Shown here: one piece after another, positions 43,410 to 52,499 of the stretch
Numbering within the stretch: the first letter of the stretch is position 1
Layout: each line of letters begins with the position of its first letter
From: Cesiribacteraceae bacterium YIM B00369
GTDB lineage: Bacteria > Bacteroidota > Bacteroidia > Cytophagales > Cyclobacteriaceae
Assembly (NCBI GenBank): GCA_017948555.1
Contig: JAFMYY010000003.1
Span: 1 to 64,000 of the forward strand
DNA length: 64,000 nt
Direction of reading: 5' to 3'
Made by a program: the position numbers and the translations under genes
Notes under the pieces: generated by a model
The model's database searches: none
What the model was told of the DNA's origin: nothing
The model's input: only the letters and a program-made list of their open reading frames with translations

Positions 43410-44780
43410 TTAACAGTTTTCCTCCAAAGCACTCTCCAGTTGCCTGATTTTCTCCAGATATTCCATCTCTTTTCTTGCCATTTCTTCCTGGGTTGCCTGC
43501 AGCTCTTCCATATTCTGCCGCATCTCTTCTTCCTGCGCCCGCATTTCCTCTGCCTGCTCCTGTGCCTCCTCCAGCAATTTCTGAGTCAGTTCGTTTATCC
43601 TGTTTATGCTTATCATTGCTGCAATTTCTTCCCCAAGCCCGGTTAGAAAATCTATTACATGCTTTTCAAAAGGTTTAAAAGAGGCTATTTCAAGCACCCC
43701 CTCCACCACATCATTGGAAATTAAAGGAATCAGCAGTAAAGCAGAAGGAGTTGCTTCTCCCAGACCGGAGGTAATAAAGGTGTACTGCTGTGGAATTTCT
43801 GTAATATACACATACTCTTTCTCCAGATATACCTGCCCCACCATGCCCTGCCCCGGACTGGCAGAATACTCCCTGAACTTTTTCCGGTTAAAGGCATAAC
43901 AGGAGTGCTGGCGCAGAATCACATTCTTTCCTTCGCCCTCTGCCAGATAAAGAGCCGCCTGGTTTGCTTTAATGTATTTAACAATGCCGGAAACCAGCTG
44001 GTCGAACATCCCTCCTGAATTATCATTCCTGCGCATAATAGTTCCGAACCGGGTAAAGCCCTCCGATGCCCAGGCCCTTTTGCGCTCCTCTTCCTGCGCC
44101 TCTTCAAGTCTGGTTAAATTTGCTTCCATTTCCTCCCGCTGGAGGTTCAATGCCTGATTTTGCTGCTCTCCCTTTTCAAGCAAATCTTTGCTCTTCTTCT
44201 CAGCACCTGCATTCAGGTAAGCCAGTATATAAACTGCACTGTAAAAAAGCAGCATCGCGATAGCAACAGAAATTTCATGTAACGGACCGCTGCGCATTAA
44301 GCTATCATCCAGATCATACTCTATCCACCCATCGGCCAGGGTAAAGAAAACTATAGCTGTAAAACACACAGAACTGGAAAGGACCAAAGGAAGCCTTTCC
44401 CTTAAATCGAACAAAATGAAGGGTAGTAACGAAAAAGCTCCCTGCAACAAAATGGAACCCGCTAATGGGGTACTCCCCTGGCTAATCAAACCCTCATGGT
44501 AAGTAAAGCAGATAATAACAGGAGTAAATACCACCAACAACCTGGAGAGAATGTGAACTCCCATATAATTCAGGAACAATGCTGCAAGAATCAGGGGTAC
44601 TCCCAAAGCCGGCAACCATGTTAATGGCGGGAAAAAAAACCAGCTGAACAGGGCATACAAAATAGCTACCATTAAATTACAGACAGCCACTATATTATTT
44701 GTCCTGATCTTTGTATTCAAATAATCAGGATTCTCTTCCCTTACTCCCAGATTATTTAATTTCCACAGAGACATTTCCAT
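43410..44780 (-). CDS. membrane GAF-domain protein with coiled-coil C-terminus
   Basis: 456 residues. N-terminal hydrophobic segments (about 33-180, roughly six helices; MVAILYALFSWFFFPPLTWL). A coiled coil runs from about 190-220 (NLQREEMEANLTRLEEAQEE) and a GAF domain spans about 230-400 (QAALYLAEGEGKNVILRQHS, GMVGQVYLEKEYVYITEIPQ, VVEGVLEIASFKPFE). It ends with a long coiled coil (EEMRQNMEELQATQEEMARK). No kinase, cyclase or methyl-acceptor output domain is present. The coiled-coil ending recurs in Cytophagales kinases, where it carries signals to output domains; here it may bind a partner protein. Confidence 0.85.
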   Translation of the reverse strand: MEMSLWKLNNLGVREENPDYLNTKIRTNNIVAVCNLMVAILYALFSWFFFPPLTWLPALGVPLILAALFLNYMGVHILSRLLVVFTPVIICFTYHEGLISQGSTPLAGSILLQGAFSLLPFILFDLRERLPLVLSSSVCFTAIVFFTLADGWIEYDLDDSLMRSGPLHEISVAIAMLLFYSAVYILAYLNAGAEKKSKDLLEKGEQQNQALNLQREEMEANLTRLEEAQEEERKRAWASEGFTRFGTIMRRNDNSGGMFDQLVSGIVKYIKANQAALYLAEGEGKNVILRQHSCYAFNRKKFREYSASPGQGMVGQVYLEKEYVYITEIPQQYTFITSGLGEATPSALLLIPLISNDVVEGVLEIASFKPFEKHVIDFLTGLGEEIAAMISINRINELTQKLLEEAQEQAEEMRAQEEEMRQNMEELQATQEEMARKEMEYLEKIRQLESALEENC

Positions 44781-45337
44781 TTCTATATTAATTTTTTAAC
44801 ACCCACAAATACAACCTTACCTGAATCTTTTTTAAAATTAATAAAAAGCCTCCTTACTCTCTTTTCACAAATAAGAAACAAGAAAGAAAAGGATGTACTA
44901 TTACATCTTAAACGGATATAACAAATTCCTTTTTATCAGCTGTTTATCCGGATACACACCTGACTCCTCCTGAAAAAGAGTATCCACACCGGCTGAATAA
45001 TCAGCACCGCAACAGCAGATCCTTTTGTTGCTGACCGAAAACAATAAAAAAATGGCAGGAAATAATGTTAAACAATAAACACATCATATTAAACAAATAG
45101 AGATTCGGTCACATTTAACCTTTTTCTTCCGGCTCATTCCTTTGCTGGCCGGAATTATTAAGGTTTTTATTTCTTTGTAAGTTTTTTATTAAAATTTGAT
45201 GTACCATAAAAAAGAAACTTTTCCGGAGGGCCCGGCTAAACTTATTACTTACTGAAAGGTATATAAATGAGGGAAACAGCCTTCCTTCGGGGAAATAATT
45301 ATATTATCAGCCCCTGCCACAAACCAGATGCTACCAG
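44781..45337. other. intergenic region between divergent GAF and acpH genes
   Basis: AT-rich; promoter region of both genes. No gene or structured RNA seen. Confidence 0.45.
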
Positions 45338-45934
45338 ATGAACCTACTTGCACACTTTTTCCTCTCCGGCACAGAGAACCACTCCTTAACCCTGGGAAAT
45401 TTCTCAGGCGATTTTGTAAAAGGGAAGAAATACCTTCAATACCCGCCTGAAGTAAAAAAAGGAATACTCCTGCACAGGCAAATCGACAGCTTCACGGATC
45501 ATCACCCACAGGTAATTAACAGCAAGCGGAGGCTTTATTCGCGGTATCATCATTACAGCGCAGTACTGGTGGATTTATATTACGACTATATACTGGCCGG
45601 GAATTTCGGGGAGTACTCCAGCCAAAGCCTGCCTGACTTTGCCAATGCAGTATATGCTATTTTATATAAAAATAAAGAAGTATTGCCCGATCGTGCTCAG
45701 TATATACTCCCTTATATGAGCCGCGACAACTGGCTGGTCCATTATGGCACCCTGGAAGGAATAAGCAGGGCATGTAAAGGAATTGCCAGCCGCAGCCCCT
45801 ATGCTTCCGGCATAGCAACTGGGGCCGAAGAGCTGGAGAAATATTTACCCTTCTTCGAAGATGAATTCAGGCTGTTTTTCCCCCAAATGCAGCAGCATGT
45901 AAAGGAATGGCTGGCAGCATACGGGGAGGAATGA
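45338..45934 (+). CDS. acyl carrier protein phosphodiesterase
   Basis: AcpH/DUF479 family; removes the 4'-phosphopantetheine group from holo-ACP. 198 residues. Family pattern MNLLAHFFLSG, LGNFSGDFVKG, GILLHRQIDSFTDHHP (metal-binding His/Asp) and LVDLYYDYILAGNF. The family is close to length. Convergent with the beta-lactamase-fold gene, 7 bases apart. Confidence 0.92.
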   Translation: MNLLAHFFLSGTENHSLTLGNFSGDFVKGKKYLQYPPEVKKGILLHRQIDSFTDHHPQVINSKRRLYSRYHHYSAVLVDLYYDYILAGNFGEYSSQSLPDFANAVYAILYKNKEVLPDRAQYILPYMSRDNWLVHYGTLEGISRACKGIASRSPYASGIATGAEELEKYLPFFEDEFRLFFPQMQQHVKEWLAAYGEE

Positions 45935-45941
45935 GGGTAAA

Positions 45942-47450
45942 TTACCAGCGGGCATTAAGCGCATCGACCGTTTCAAGGCCTATGCCGGTAATTCTGTAAG
46001 GAGCCTGAGACTCAACATTAACCCTGAGCAGGTACCAGGTACTCCCTTCAGGCTCAAAAAAGGTAAACATATACTGCGGCCATGCCTGCTGCGCCTTTTC
46101 AAGACTGGCATTTTTTAAGCGCTGCCTGAGTTTCCCCAGGGCGCTGATGTGAATATGAGCTTTTTCGCTGGATTTAAATGCAGGATTGTAAGCTTCGTTT
46201 ACTATCTGATCCGGCACTGTGGAGGAATTTCCCTGCACAAAAGACAGTAATGAGCGGGCATATCTGGCTTCTTCTGACTGTGGCACCCGCACGAATTTTT
46301 CATCTGTATAAGGCAGGGGGGCAGGAAAATAATTTTGCCTCAGCACAATCCTTGCAATTTGCATTCCTAATTGTTCTACCTGCCCGTTTAGCTGGTTTGC
46401 CAGAAGGGCAACAGTTAACTCCTCCTCCGGAAAATAAAGGATCTGGCAACCGAGGCTGCCATCATAGCTGTTATGCTGCAAAACAGTGGTTCCAAAAACA
46501 TCTTTATTAAGCTCCCTGCCCATTACACTTACACCGGCGGGCAAATCAGCAAAGTAAGAACTTACCTTATCCATATGTACCGGGGGAAGCAGGTTATCTT
46601 TCTGCAACATCCGCTCCCAGCGAAAAATATCCTCAAGTGTGGACAGCATTCCGCTGCTTCCTGATATGTTCCACAACTCCCCATCCGCCTTCCTGTACTG
46701 CTCTGCAAGATCCTTCACAGATTTATCGCCTCTTTTTTCTTTTGCCGCCACCACATCTTTAAATTCAGGCAGCACATAACCTGTATTATTCATACCGGCT
46801 GGCTGCAACAGTGCCTGCTGCACAAAAACTTCATATGGCTGCCCGCTTGCAGCCTCCACCACAGCAGCCAGCAGGCGGTATCCTGCTTCTGAAAAAAGGT
46901 AATTTTCGCCCGGGGCGGAAATAAGTGCCACGGAGGCTATTGCTTCAAGAAAATCTTTCTTTTTGCTGATGGTTTTACCGGAAGGCAACTCCTGTGGCAA
47001 ACCGGAGGTATGCAGGAGTAATTGTTCAATCCGTATTCCTCTTTTCGCAGCCGGAAGGTCCGGCAAGAAGCGGCCCAGGGAATCCTGCAACTTCAAAAAA
47101 CCCTGCTTTTCCAGCTTTATAACAGCGGCAGCAGTAAACTGCTGAACCAGCTGGCCTGTACTGCTTAAAGTAGCGGTTGTAAAAGGTAAATGCTGGTCGT
47201 ATCGTGCGTAGCCGTAGCCATTTCCCAAAATTAATTCTCCTCCTTTTTCCACTACCACTGCACCATTAAAGGTCTGGGGCGCTAAAGATGTCAAAAATTC
47301 ATCAATCCTTTGCGAGAGTTGAACCCCTGCACTATCAGTAGCTAAAGGAGGCAATCCGCCGGCCACACCTCCGCCATTCCGGACCGCACAGGCAGAAGCC
47401 AGGAAGCACAACAACAGAGCAAACACATAAAAAACGGAGCGTTGAGGCAT
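45942..47450 (-). CDS. beta-lactamase/serine hydrolase-fold lipoprotein, catalytic residues missing
   Basis: 502 residues. Signal peptide with lipobox LASAC (C21). The PBP/class C-like domain (about 45-380) is recognisable by FTAAAVIKLEKQGFLKLQDSL, LLLHTSGLPQ and GYRLLAAVVEAASGQPYEVF. The SxxK motif that should precede FTAAAV reads Q100-L-V-Q103. The YxN motif region reads FSE (186-188), and the third motif near QHNSYDGSLG lacks the usual HxG/KTG. Active-site Ser, Lys and Tyr are all replaced, so it is predicted to be inactive as a hydrolase. A C-terminal lipocalin-like region (about 390-502) follows. It may act as a binding or regulatory protein. Confidence 0.85.
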   Translation of the reverse strand: MPQRSVFYVFALLLCFLASACAVRNGGGVAGGLPPLATDSAGVQLSQRIDEFLTSLAPQTFNGAVVVEKGGELILGNGYGYARYDQHLPFTTATLSSTGQLVQQFTAAAVIKLEKQGFLKLQDSLGRFLPDLPAAKRGIRIEQLLLHTSGLPQELPSGKTISKKKDFLEAIASVALISAPGENYLFSEAGYRLLAAVVEAASGQPYEVFVQQALLQPAGMNNTGYVLPEFKDVVAAKEKRGDKSVKDLAEQYRKADGELWNISGSSGMLSTLEDIFRWERMLQKDNLLPPVHMDKVSSYFADLPAGVSVMGRELNKDVFGTTVLQHNSYDGSLGCQILYFPEEELTVALLANQLNGQVEQLGMQIARIVLRQNYFPAPLPYTDEKFVRVPQSEEARYARSLLSFVQGNSSTVPDQIVNEAYNPAFKSSEKAHIHISALGKLRQRLKNASLEKAQQAWPQYMFTFFEPEGSTWYLLRVNVESQAPYRITGIGLETVDALNARW

Positions 47451-47651
47451 GGAGAAAAAGATTCTTTGCTATAGTAACACTTAACGCTTAGGCTATAGTT
47501 TTATAAAAAGGGCTTTTTTTAAAAAAATTTTTACTAATGAAGCCTAAGCTATCTTTAAATCATCCTGTTATGGAAAATTCACTCAAAAAAAACAAGCAAT
47601 TCAATACCCTCAATGTTTTACACACCACCCGAACTGCCGGGTTTAAATAAT

Positions 47652-48152
47652 TCAGAGCCTCTTGCCGAGAAGAATCCTGTTCAACATTGCAATTACCCCG
47701 TTATGCCACATCTGGTGGTGGATACACCAAAGGAGCACATCCCGCCCTGTTTTTGCATCAGGATGAGAAACTGCCAATGTTTTTTCAAGATCACTTTCCT
47801 GAAGTGCTTCCAGATTTACCTCTGCCTGGCGATAAACAAGTCTCAGAGCTTTTACCAGCTCTTCCTTATCAGGCTTTACAGGTAAACTGTCAGAAGGATT
47901 AGTTCCCACCTTATAGAAGCTGAAAAGCTCATGAACAGGAATAAGGTTATCGATAGCCTCCCGCGAGCCTCCCATACATACCAGTATATTATGGTATAGA
48001 CTAACAGTTAAATGACCTGCCTGCCAGTTCACATTAGTATTTACATTTGAAGGTGTAAGCTTCCAGAATTTATCATCCAGATCAAGCACTAAGCTGAGCG
48101 TACAGTCCTGAGCCATTTTCAACTGTTTCTTCAGCAGTTCTATCTCACTCAT
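47652..48152 (-). CDS. DinB-family protein
   Basis: 166 residues, four-helix DinB fold of the YfiT/DinB superfamily. Likely metal-binding His residues lie in NWQAGHLTVSLYHN and CIHHQMWHNGVIAMLNRILLG. Family members include thiol-dependent transferases and stress proteins. The function here is unknown. Monocistronic on the minus strand; a 9-bp inverted repeat (AGCCTAAGC / GCTTAGGCT at 47541-47549 and 47486-47494) lies beyond its 3' end. Confidence 0.85.
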   Translation of the reverse strand: MSEIELLKKQLKMAQDCTLSLVLDLDDKFWKLTPSNVNTNVNWQAGHLTVSLYHNILVCMGGSREAIDNLIPVHELFSFYKVGTNPSDSLPVKPDKEELVKALRLVYRQAEVNLEALQESDLEKTLAVSHPDAKTGRDVLLWCIHHQMWHNGVIAMLNRILLGKRL

Positions 48153-48861
48153 TATCTATCAGGCAACATTAATTGCGTTTGGGATTTTTAATTTGCAGGC
48201 TAAACTACAAAACCTTCCGGTATTTGAAAAGAAAGGATTTAACAGCCAACACCTGATTTTTTTTAACTCCAGGGCTTTTCTTATAACCGTAATGCTTATT
48301 TATACATTTTTCAGTCTGCCGGAAAGCATTTGAAGGTGATGGATTTTCTTCCCTCTCCATTTATTTTCTCCCCTACGACAAGAAGTATTTTTTTGTTTAA
48401 CAGAACTGCTAAAAAAAGCGCAAACCTCCCTGCCTCCTCCCCCGGTACATATACACACAAGCTCCTGCCCCCACATCCGAGAGAGTTTCCACCAAATATA
48501 TCACGTAAGAAAAATAAAAGAATGAGAAGTTCCCTGCCGGAGAGCAGGTCTTAAAGGAAAACTTTAACTACATGCCTCAAAACAGGGGCATTACATAACT
48601 TAACAATCATATAAAGCTCCATACCGGCATTTTAAGCACAATTTATCATTAAAAAATCCATTCACAGGCAGGATCTCCATCAGCCAACCGGAGGGTTACC
48701 CTAAGCCTATTGATTGTATATATGGCAGGGAAAAGGAAATACAATAAGGATACCGTAAAAATATTTCAACTTAATGTTCTTATTTTTAAAGTAATATTTT
48801 CCCATATTTGCAACCAATAAAGGCAGCTATCGTAAATGGTTGTATTTTAAATCCTGAAAAT
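48153..48861. other. intergenic region upstream of the small membrane protein
   Basis: 709 bases, no convincing gene. A 74-codon plus-strand frame at 48330-48554 has unusual composition (many Ser, Pro, Lys) and no start context. Probably a promoter and decayed sequence. Confidence 0.4.
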
Positions 48862-49008
48862 ATGATAACTCAACTTCTTATCCTTATCCTTTTGATTGTG
48901 GGAGGCTTTTATGCCACTAAGTTTCTTTTCTGGTTACTCTTCTTAAAAGATTCGCCTGCATACGATGAACAGGAAAGTTTTTATTTCGATTACCACGAGA
49001 ATAAATAA
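48862..49008 (+). CDS. 48-residue predicted single-pass membrane protein
   Basis: MITQLLILILLIVGGFYATKF, one long hydrophobic helix (about 4-29), followed by a short polar acidic tail (DEQESFYFDYHENK). The upstream Met in the same frame (48808) would add an 18-residue polar leader without support. No family recognised. Followed by a terminator. Confidence 0.55.
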   Translation: MITQLLILILLIVGGFYATKFLFWLLFLKDSPAYDEQESFYFDYHENK

Positions 49009-49083
49009 ACCTTCAGCGGGGGGCATCCTTCTGTTTTATTATTTAATTGCCCCCGGTTTTAGCTCCCCCTTCTGAAAAAGCAA

Positions 49084-49114
49084 AGCCCGGGCATTACACA
49101 CCAGGGCTGTTTTT
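49084..49114. terminator. terminator between the small membrane gene and the next minus gene
   Basis: AGCCCGG / CCAGGGCT stem then TTTTTATT; it may work in both directions, serving the converging genes. Confidence 0.75.
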
Positions 49115-49826
49115 ATTCCTCTCCGGGAAAAACAGACACAGGCGCCATCTCCCCTTCATTCAACTCCTCATCATCCTGGTTCGGATACCCTTCCAGCTTA
49201 TTCACTGCACTTTCAGAGAACCTTCCTTCCTGCCAGTTGCGGATAAATTCCGCCCACCTTGCAGGGTTGAGAAAATTATTTGCAGGAGCTTCACGCGTTA
49301 TCCTGTAGGTGGCATAGCGGTTATTGTAATCCAGTATGTACTGCTGCATATTGGTGGGGTCTTCTCTCACCTCATCGATATGTACATTTAAAGCCACTGA
49401 TTTATCAGTTAAATTTCCCGGATCTGCAGACAGAAACGCCCTCTCGAACTGCTCCTGACTCGGAAAAGAACGGACCGTAACCTCCTCCAGCAGCAGCTTA
49501 TCTTTGTGCATAGCCTCAATAACGGCAAACCTGCCCCCACTAAAACTTTCGGGTACAATATAAGCTTCCTCACTGTAAAGCATCGCTTCAAAAATAAGCG
49601 TATCGCCAGGCTTGGCGGTTAAGGAAAAAAAGCCGGTACTGTCTGCCAGTGCAGTGGATTTTTGCGTGGAGTTTTTAATGGTTACATTCGGTATAGGCGT
49701 TAAATCTGCCTCATCCACTACCACCCCGCTTAAAGCCACAGGCTCAGGAACGTCCTGTGCAATAAGCTGACAATTCAGAAAAATAAATATATTAAAAATT
49801 AAAAAAGCTGTTTTACGAATATCCAT
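49113..49826 (-). CDS. carboxypeptidase-regulatory-like domain exported protein
   Basis: 237 residues. Signal peptide (MDIRKTAFLIFNIFIFLNCQLIAQ). The CarboxypepD_reg-like domain (about 32-110) begins LSGVVVDEADLTPIPNVTIKN. The rest (about 110-237) is a helical region with LNPARWAEFIRNWQEGRFSE and an acidic tail. Proteins of this kind in Bacteroidota are exported but of unknown function. It is 62 bases downstream of the M42 peptidase on the same strand and may share its transcript. Confidence 0.8.
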   Translation of the reverse strand: MDIRKTAFLIFNIFIFLNCQLIAQDVPEPVALSGVVVDEADLTPIPNVTIKNSTQKSTALADSTGFFSLTAKPGDTLIFEAMLYSEEAYIVPESFSGGRFAVIEAMHKDKLLLEEVTVRSFPSQEQFERAFLSADPGNLTDKSVALNVHIDEVREDPTNMQQYILDYNNRYATYRITREAPANNFLNPARWAEFIRNWQEGRFSESAVNKLEGYPNQDDEELNEGEMAPVSVFPGEE

Positions 49827-49888
49827 AGGAATTTAAAAAATGGTTCTTATAGGTATTATTCGTAAAACAGCCCCTTAATGTTGCCCGC

Positions 49889-50944
49889 CTACCGGTGCTC
49901 CCAGTTATATTTATCGAAAGTAGCGAGAGCAGATTCCAGCAAATCAATACATGCCGCAACATCTTCTTTATGAGCCATTTCAATTACCTGGTGCAGGTGG
50001 CGGGTAGGAATGGAAATGGCACCTGTAATTGCACCTCTCCTGCCCATTCTCTGCAAACCGGCGGTATCCGTACCCCCGGCGGTTAAAATCTCGGGCTGCC
50101 ACTTTATAGTACTTTTTTCTGCTGTTGTCTGCAGAAAATCCACCATACGCGGATCGCAGATAGCCGAGGCATCCATAATTTTAATGGCAGCTCCTTTACC
50201 TAACTCAGTTACCTTTTCGTGAGCAGGGGCGCCCGGCACATCAAAAGCAATGGTGGTATCCAGGCCAAGGCCAAAGTCAGGGTCTATCTGGTGAGCAGCC
50301 ACATTTGCACCCCTTATCCCTACCTCTTCCTGCACTGTAAACACTGCATATACATCGTACGGATTGTTTTTCAACTTCCTGAGTGCTTCAATAAGTACAA
50401 AAACAGAAATACGGTTGTCGATTGATTTTCCGTTTACACAATCGCCTATTTCAATAAGGTCCCGCTCGCGTGTAATGGGGTCGCCCACTCTTACATACTT
50501 TTCAACCTCCTCTTTCGGCAGGCCAAGGTCAATAAAGTAATCAGTGGTTTTAGGGAGCTTATTCCGCTCTTCCTGCGACATTACGTGAATAGGCTTTGAG
50601 CCCATTACCCCTATAATATCTTTCTTTCCATGAATAATCACCCGCTGTGCAGTAAGCGTTTTCGGATCAAACCCGCCCAGGGTATGGAAGCGGACAAAGC
50701 CCCCCTCATCAATATGTGTTACAATAAAGCCAATCTCATCCATGTGAGCAGCCACCATTACCTTTTTTCCATCCGGGTTGTTTTGTCCTTTTTTCAGCGC
50801 AATTAAATTGCCCATATTATCCACACGAACCTCATCGGCAAGTGAGGCCACTTCTTCCTGCACCAGCCTGCGAATTTTGTTTTCGTAACCCGGCGCTCCC
50901 GGCGCCTTACATATTCTGCTTAATAATTCAATATTTAACTCCAT
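49889..50944 (-). CDS. M42-family aminopeptidase/deblocking peptidase
   Basis: 351 residues, cytosolic metallopeptidase of the M42 (FrvX/endoglucanase-like) family. Metal and catalytic features: VAAHMDEIGFIVTHIDEGG (first His/Asp), SIDNRISVFVLIEAL (bridging Asp in DNR), FTVQEEVGIRGANVAAH (general base Glu), and TAGGTDTAGLQRMGRRGAITG near the end. It probably trims peptides from the N-terminus; the historical endoglucanase name is misleading. Confidence 0.94.
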   Translation of the reverse strand: MELNIELLSRICKAPGAPGYENKIRRLVQEEVASLADEVRVDNMGNLIALKKGQNNPDGKKVMVAAHMDEIGFIVTHIDEGGFVRFHTLGGFDPKTLTAQRVIIHGKKDIIGVMGSKPIHVMSQEERNKLPKTTDYFIDLGLPKEEVEKYVRVGDPITRERDLIEIGDCVNGKSIDNRISVFVLIEALRKLKNNPYDVYAVFTVQEEVGIRGANVAAHQIDPDFGLGLDTTIAFDVPGAPAHEKVTELGKGAAIKIMDASAICDPRMVDFLQTTAEKSTIKWQPEILTAGGTDTAGLQRMGRRGAITGAISIPTRHLHQVIEMAHKEDVAACIDLLESALATFDKYNWEHR

Positions 50945-50985
50945 GTGCTGATTTATTAGTTTTTCGTTATCCGATAAATATCATA

Positions 50986-51267
50986 CTACCTCTTTAGTAC
51001 CGAATTTTTGTGGATGGTGCCTGTTTTCATATCTCCCTGGTCATTAATGTAAGAAATTACCAGGTATTCATGATTCTGCCAGTGCTTATCCGTTTTATCT
51101 TCCAGAAAATGCCGGTACCCGACAATTACATAAGTCTTTTCCGGTTCGGCTCCTACAAAGCTTATGCGCTGACCTAACTCAAGGTGTGGTTCCGGAGGTT
51201 TGGTTTCCGTACTTCCACAACCCCAGAGCATCCCTGTAACCAGTAAGGCAAGAATTATTTTTTTCAT
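50986..51267 (-). CDS. putative small lipoprotein
   Basis: 93 residues from MKKIILALLVTGMLWGC, a clean signal peptide with lipobox LWGC. The longer frame (to 51309) has an implausible leader. The mature part is a compact beta-rich domain (RISFVGAEPEKTYVIVGYRHF ... TGTIHKNSVLKR). No family recognised. It is 41 bases upstream of the M42 gene on the same strand. Confidence 0.72.
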   Translation of the reverse strand: MKKIILALLVTGMLWGCGSTETKPPEPHLELGQRISFVGAEPEKTYVIVGYRHFLEDKTDKHWQNHEYLVISYINDQGDMKTGTIHKNSVLKR

Positions 51268-51512
51268 ATTTATTTTGAGCAACAATCGATACATACTACA
51301 TTTTGCCAAATTATAAGTTTTATTCCTTTCTTAAAAGATAAGTTCAAAGTATGCAGGCATACCTCATGCAAAAACCTGAAACAATTCTCTTTTATATTAG
51401 TCTATAGTAAAGGCGAATAGGTTATAACTTATTTCTGCGGATTTTTTTTCATTTAATAAATTCTTTCTCAGATCCTTTTCGCCTGCAACAAATAATAAAA
51501 ACCATCGATCGA

Positions 51513-52052
51513 ATGTACCTGCGGGGGATTAGAAAATACACTTTTGCATGCCTGCTCCTTTTATGCTGCCTGAGCCTGCTGTCGTTTCCGGCAATGGCCC
51601 AGAAAGCAGATGTGCCCCTTGATGCTGAAGATATTGACTCCACCACAGCAGAAGCACCGCCAGCACTGAAAAGTATAATGCAGGATCTGGAAGCGGAGAA
51701 AAACAACTCCGGATCGGCTGACATTGAAATTGACGGACTCATTGTAGACGAAACGGTAACAAAAATGGGCAGGGATTTTTACCAGGTTTTTTACAGCAAC
51801 TGGGAGGCGCCCCCCAACTTCAGGGACTATACGCTTAAGCTATCTGAAAAACCCATGCGGGGTATTGGCACCATGATAATTATTGAAATCAATGACCAGG
51901 TAGTAGCTGAAAGCCCCCTGCAGCCACGCTACGATATTATTGAATCTATTGCAAAACAGGCAGTGCAGGTTTGCTATAACTACCTGATGAATTACGAACA
52001 AATCCAGCGGGACCTGTCCGGTGAAGATTTATCGGGTTCCGGAATTTATTAA
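51513..52052 (+). CDS. csgE: curli production assembly/transport protein CsgE
   Basis: 179 residues. Signal peptide (LLLLCCLSLLSFPAMAQ). The CsgE domain (about 72-165) shows IEIDGLIVDETVTKMGRDFYQ, FYSNWEAPPNFRDYTLKLSEKP and GIGTMIIIEINDQVV. CsgE is the periplasmic adaptor that caps and guides cargo to the CsgG channel. The N-terminal extension (about 30-70) is not in E. coli CsgE. First gene of csgE-csgF-csgG, 17 bases before csgF. Confidence 0.92.
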   Translation: MYLRGIRKYTFACLLLLCCLSLLSFPAMAQKADVPLDAEDIDSTTAEAPPALKSIMQDLEAEKNNSGSADIEIDGLIVDETVTKMGRDFYQVFYSNWEAPPNFRDYTLKLSEKPMRGIGTMIIIEINDQVVAESPLQPRYDIIESIAKQAVQVCYNYLMNYEQIQRDLSGEDLSGSGIY

Positions 52053-52069
52053 ATATTAAATCAACAGGC

Positions 52070-52486
52070 ATGAAAAAGCTATTTCTCTCTTTACTGTTAA
52101 CAGGCCTTTCCTTTTTTACTATGGAACTGAAGGCCCAGGACTTTGTATACCAGCCGAAAAACCCGGCCTTTGGCGGAAATTACCTTAATTACAGCTGGCT
52201 CCTTAATTCTGCCCAATCGCAGAACACCATTGAAGACCCCAACCAGCAAAGCAGCCTGAACAACGACCCTATGGCTAACTTTGAAAATAACTTAAACCGG
52301 CAGATCCTGAACCAGCTTTCCCGCAGAATTGTGGACTCTCAGTTTGGAGAGGAAGGACTGGAAGACGGAAGTTACACGCTGGGCAGTTACCAGATAGAAG
52401 TTGGCTCTGATGGCGGAGGAGTGAACATTAATATATATGACAGCTCAACAGGAAACTCTACCTCTGTAGTGGTTCCTTATTATTAA
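52070..52486 (+). CDS. csgF: curli assembly protein CsgF
   Basis: 138 residues. Signal peptide MKKLFLSLLLTGLSFFTMELKAQ, mature start DFVYQPKNPAFGGNYLNYSWLLN. The FGGN/NP segment at the mature N-terminus is the part that inserts into CsgG in E. coli. The rest ends YDSSTGNSTSVVVPYY. It couples secretion to surface nucleation. 13 bases before csgG. Confidence 0.9.
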   Translation: MKKLFLSLLLTGLSFFTMELKAQDFVYQPKNPAFGGNYLNYSWLLNSAQSQNTIEDPNQQSSLNNDPMANFENNLNRQILNQLSRRIVDSQFGEEGLEDGSYTLGSYQIEVGSDGGGVNINIYDSSTGNSTSVVVPYY

Positions 52487-52499
52487 AATCCTCTCTCTA

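Noticed and set aside
48330-48554. 74-codon frame in the 48.2-48.8 kb gap
   Set aside because: Biased Ser/Pro/Lys composition, no start context, no family.
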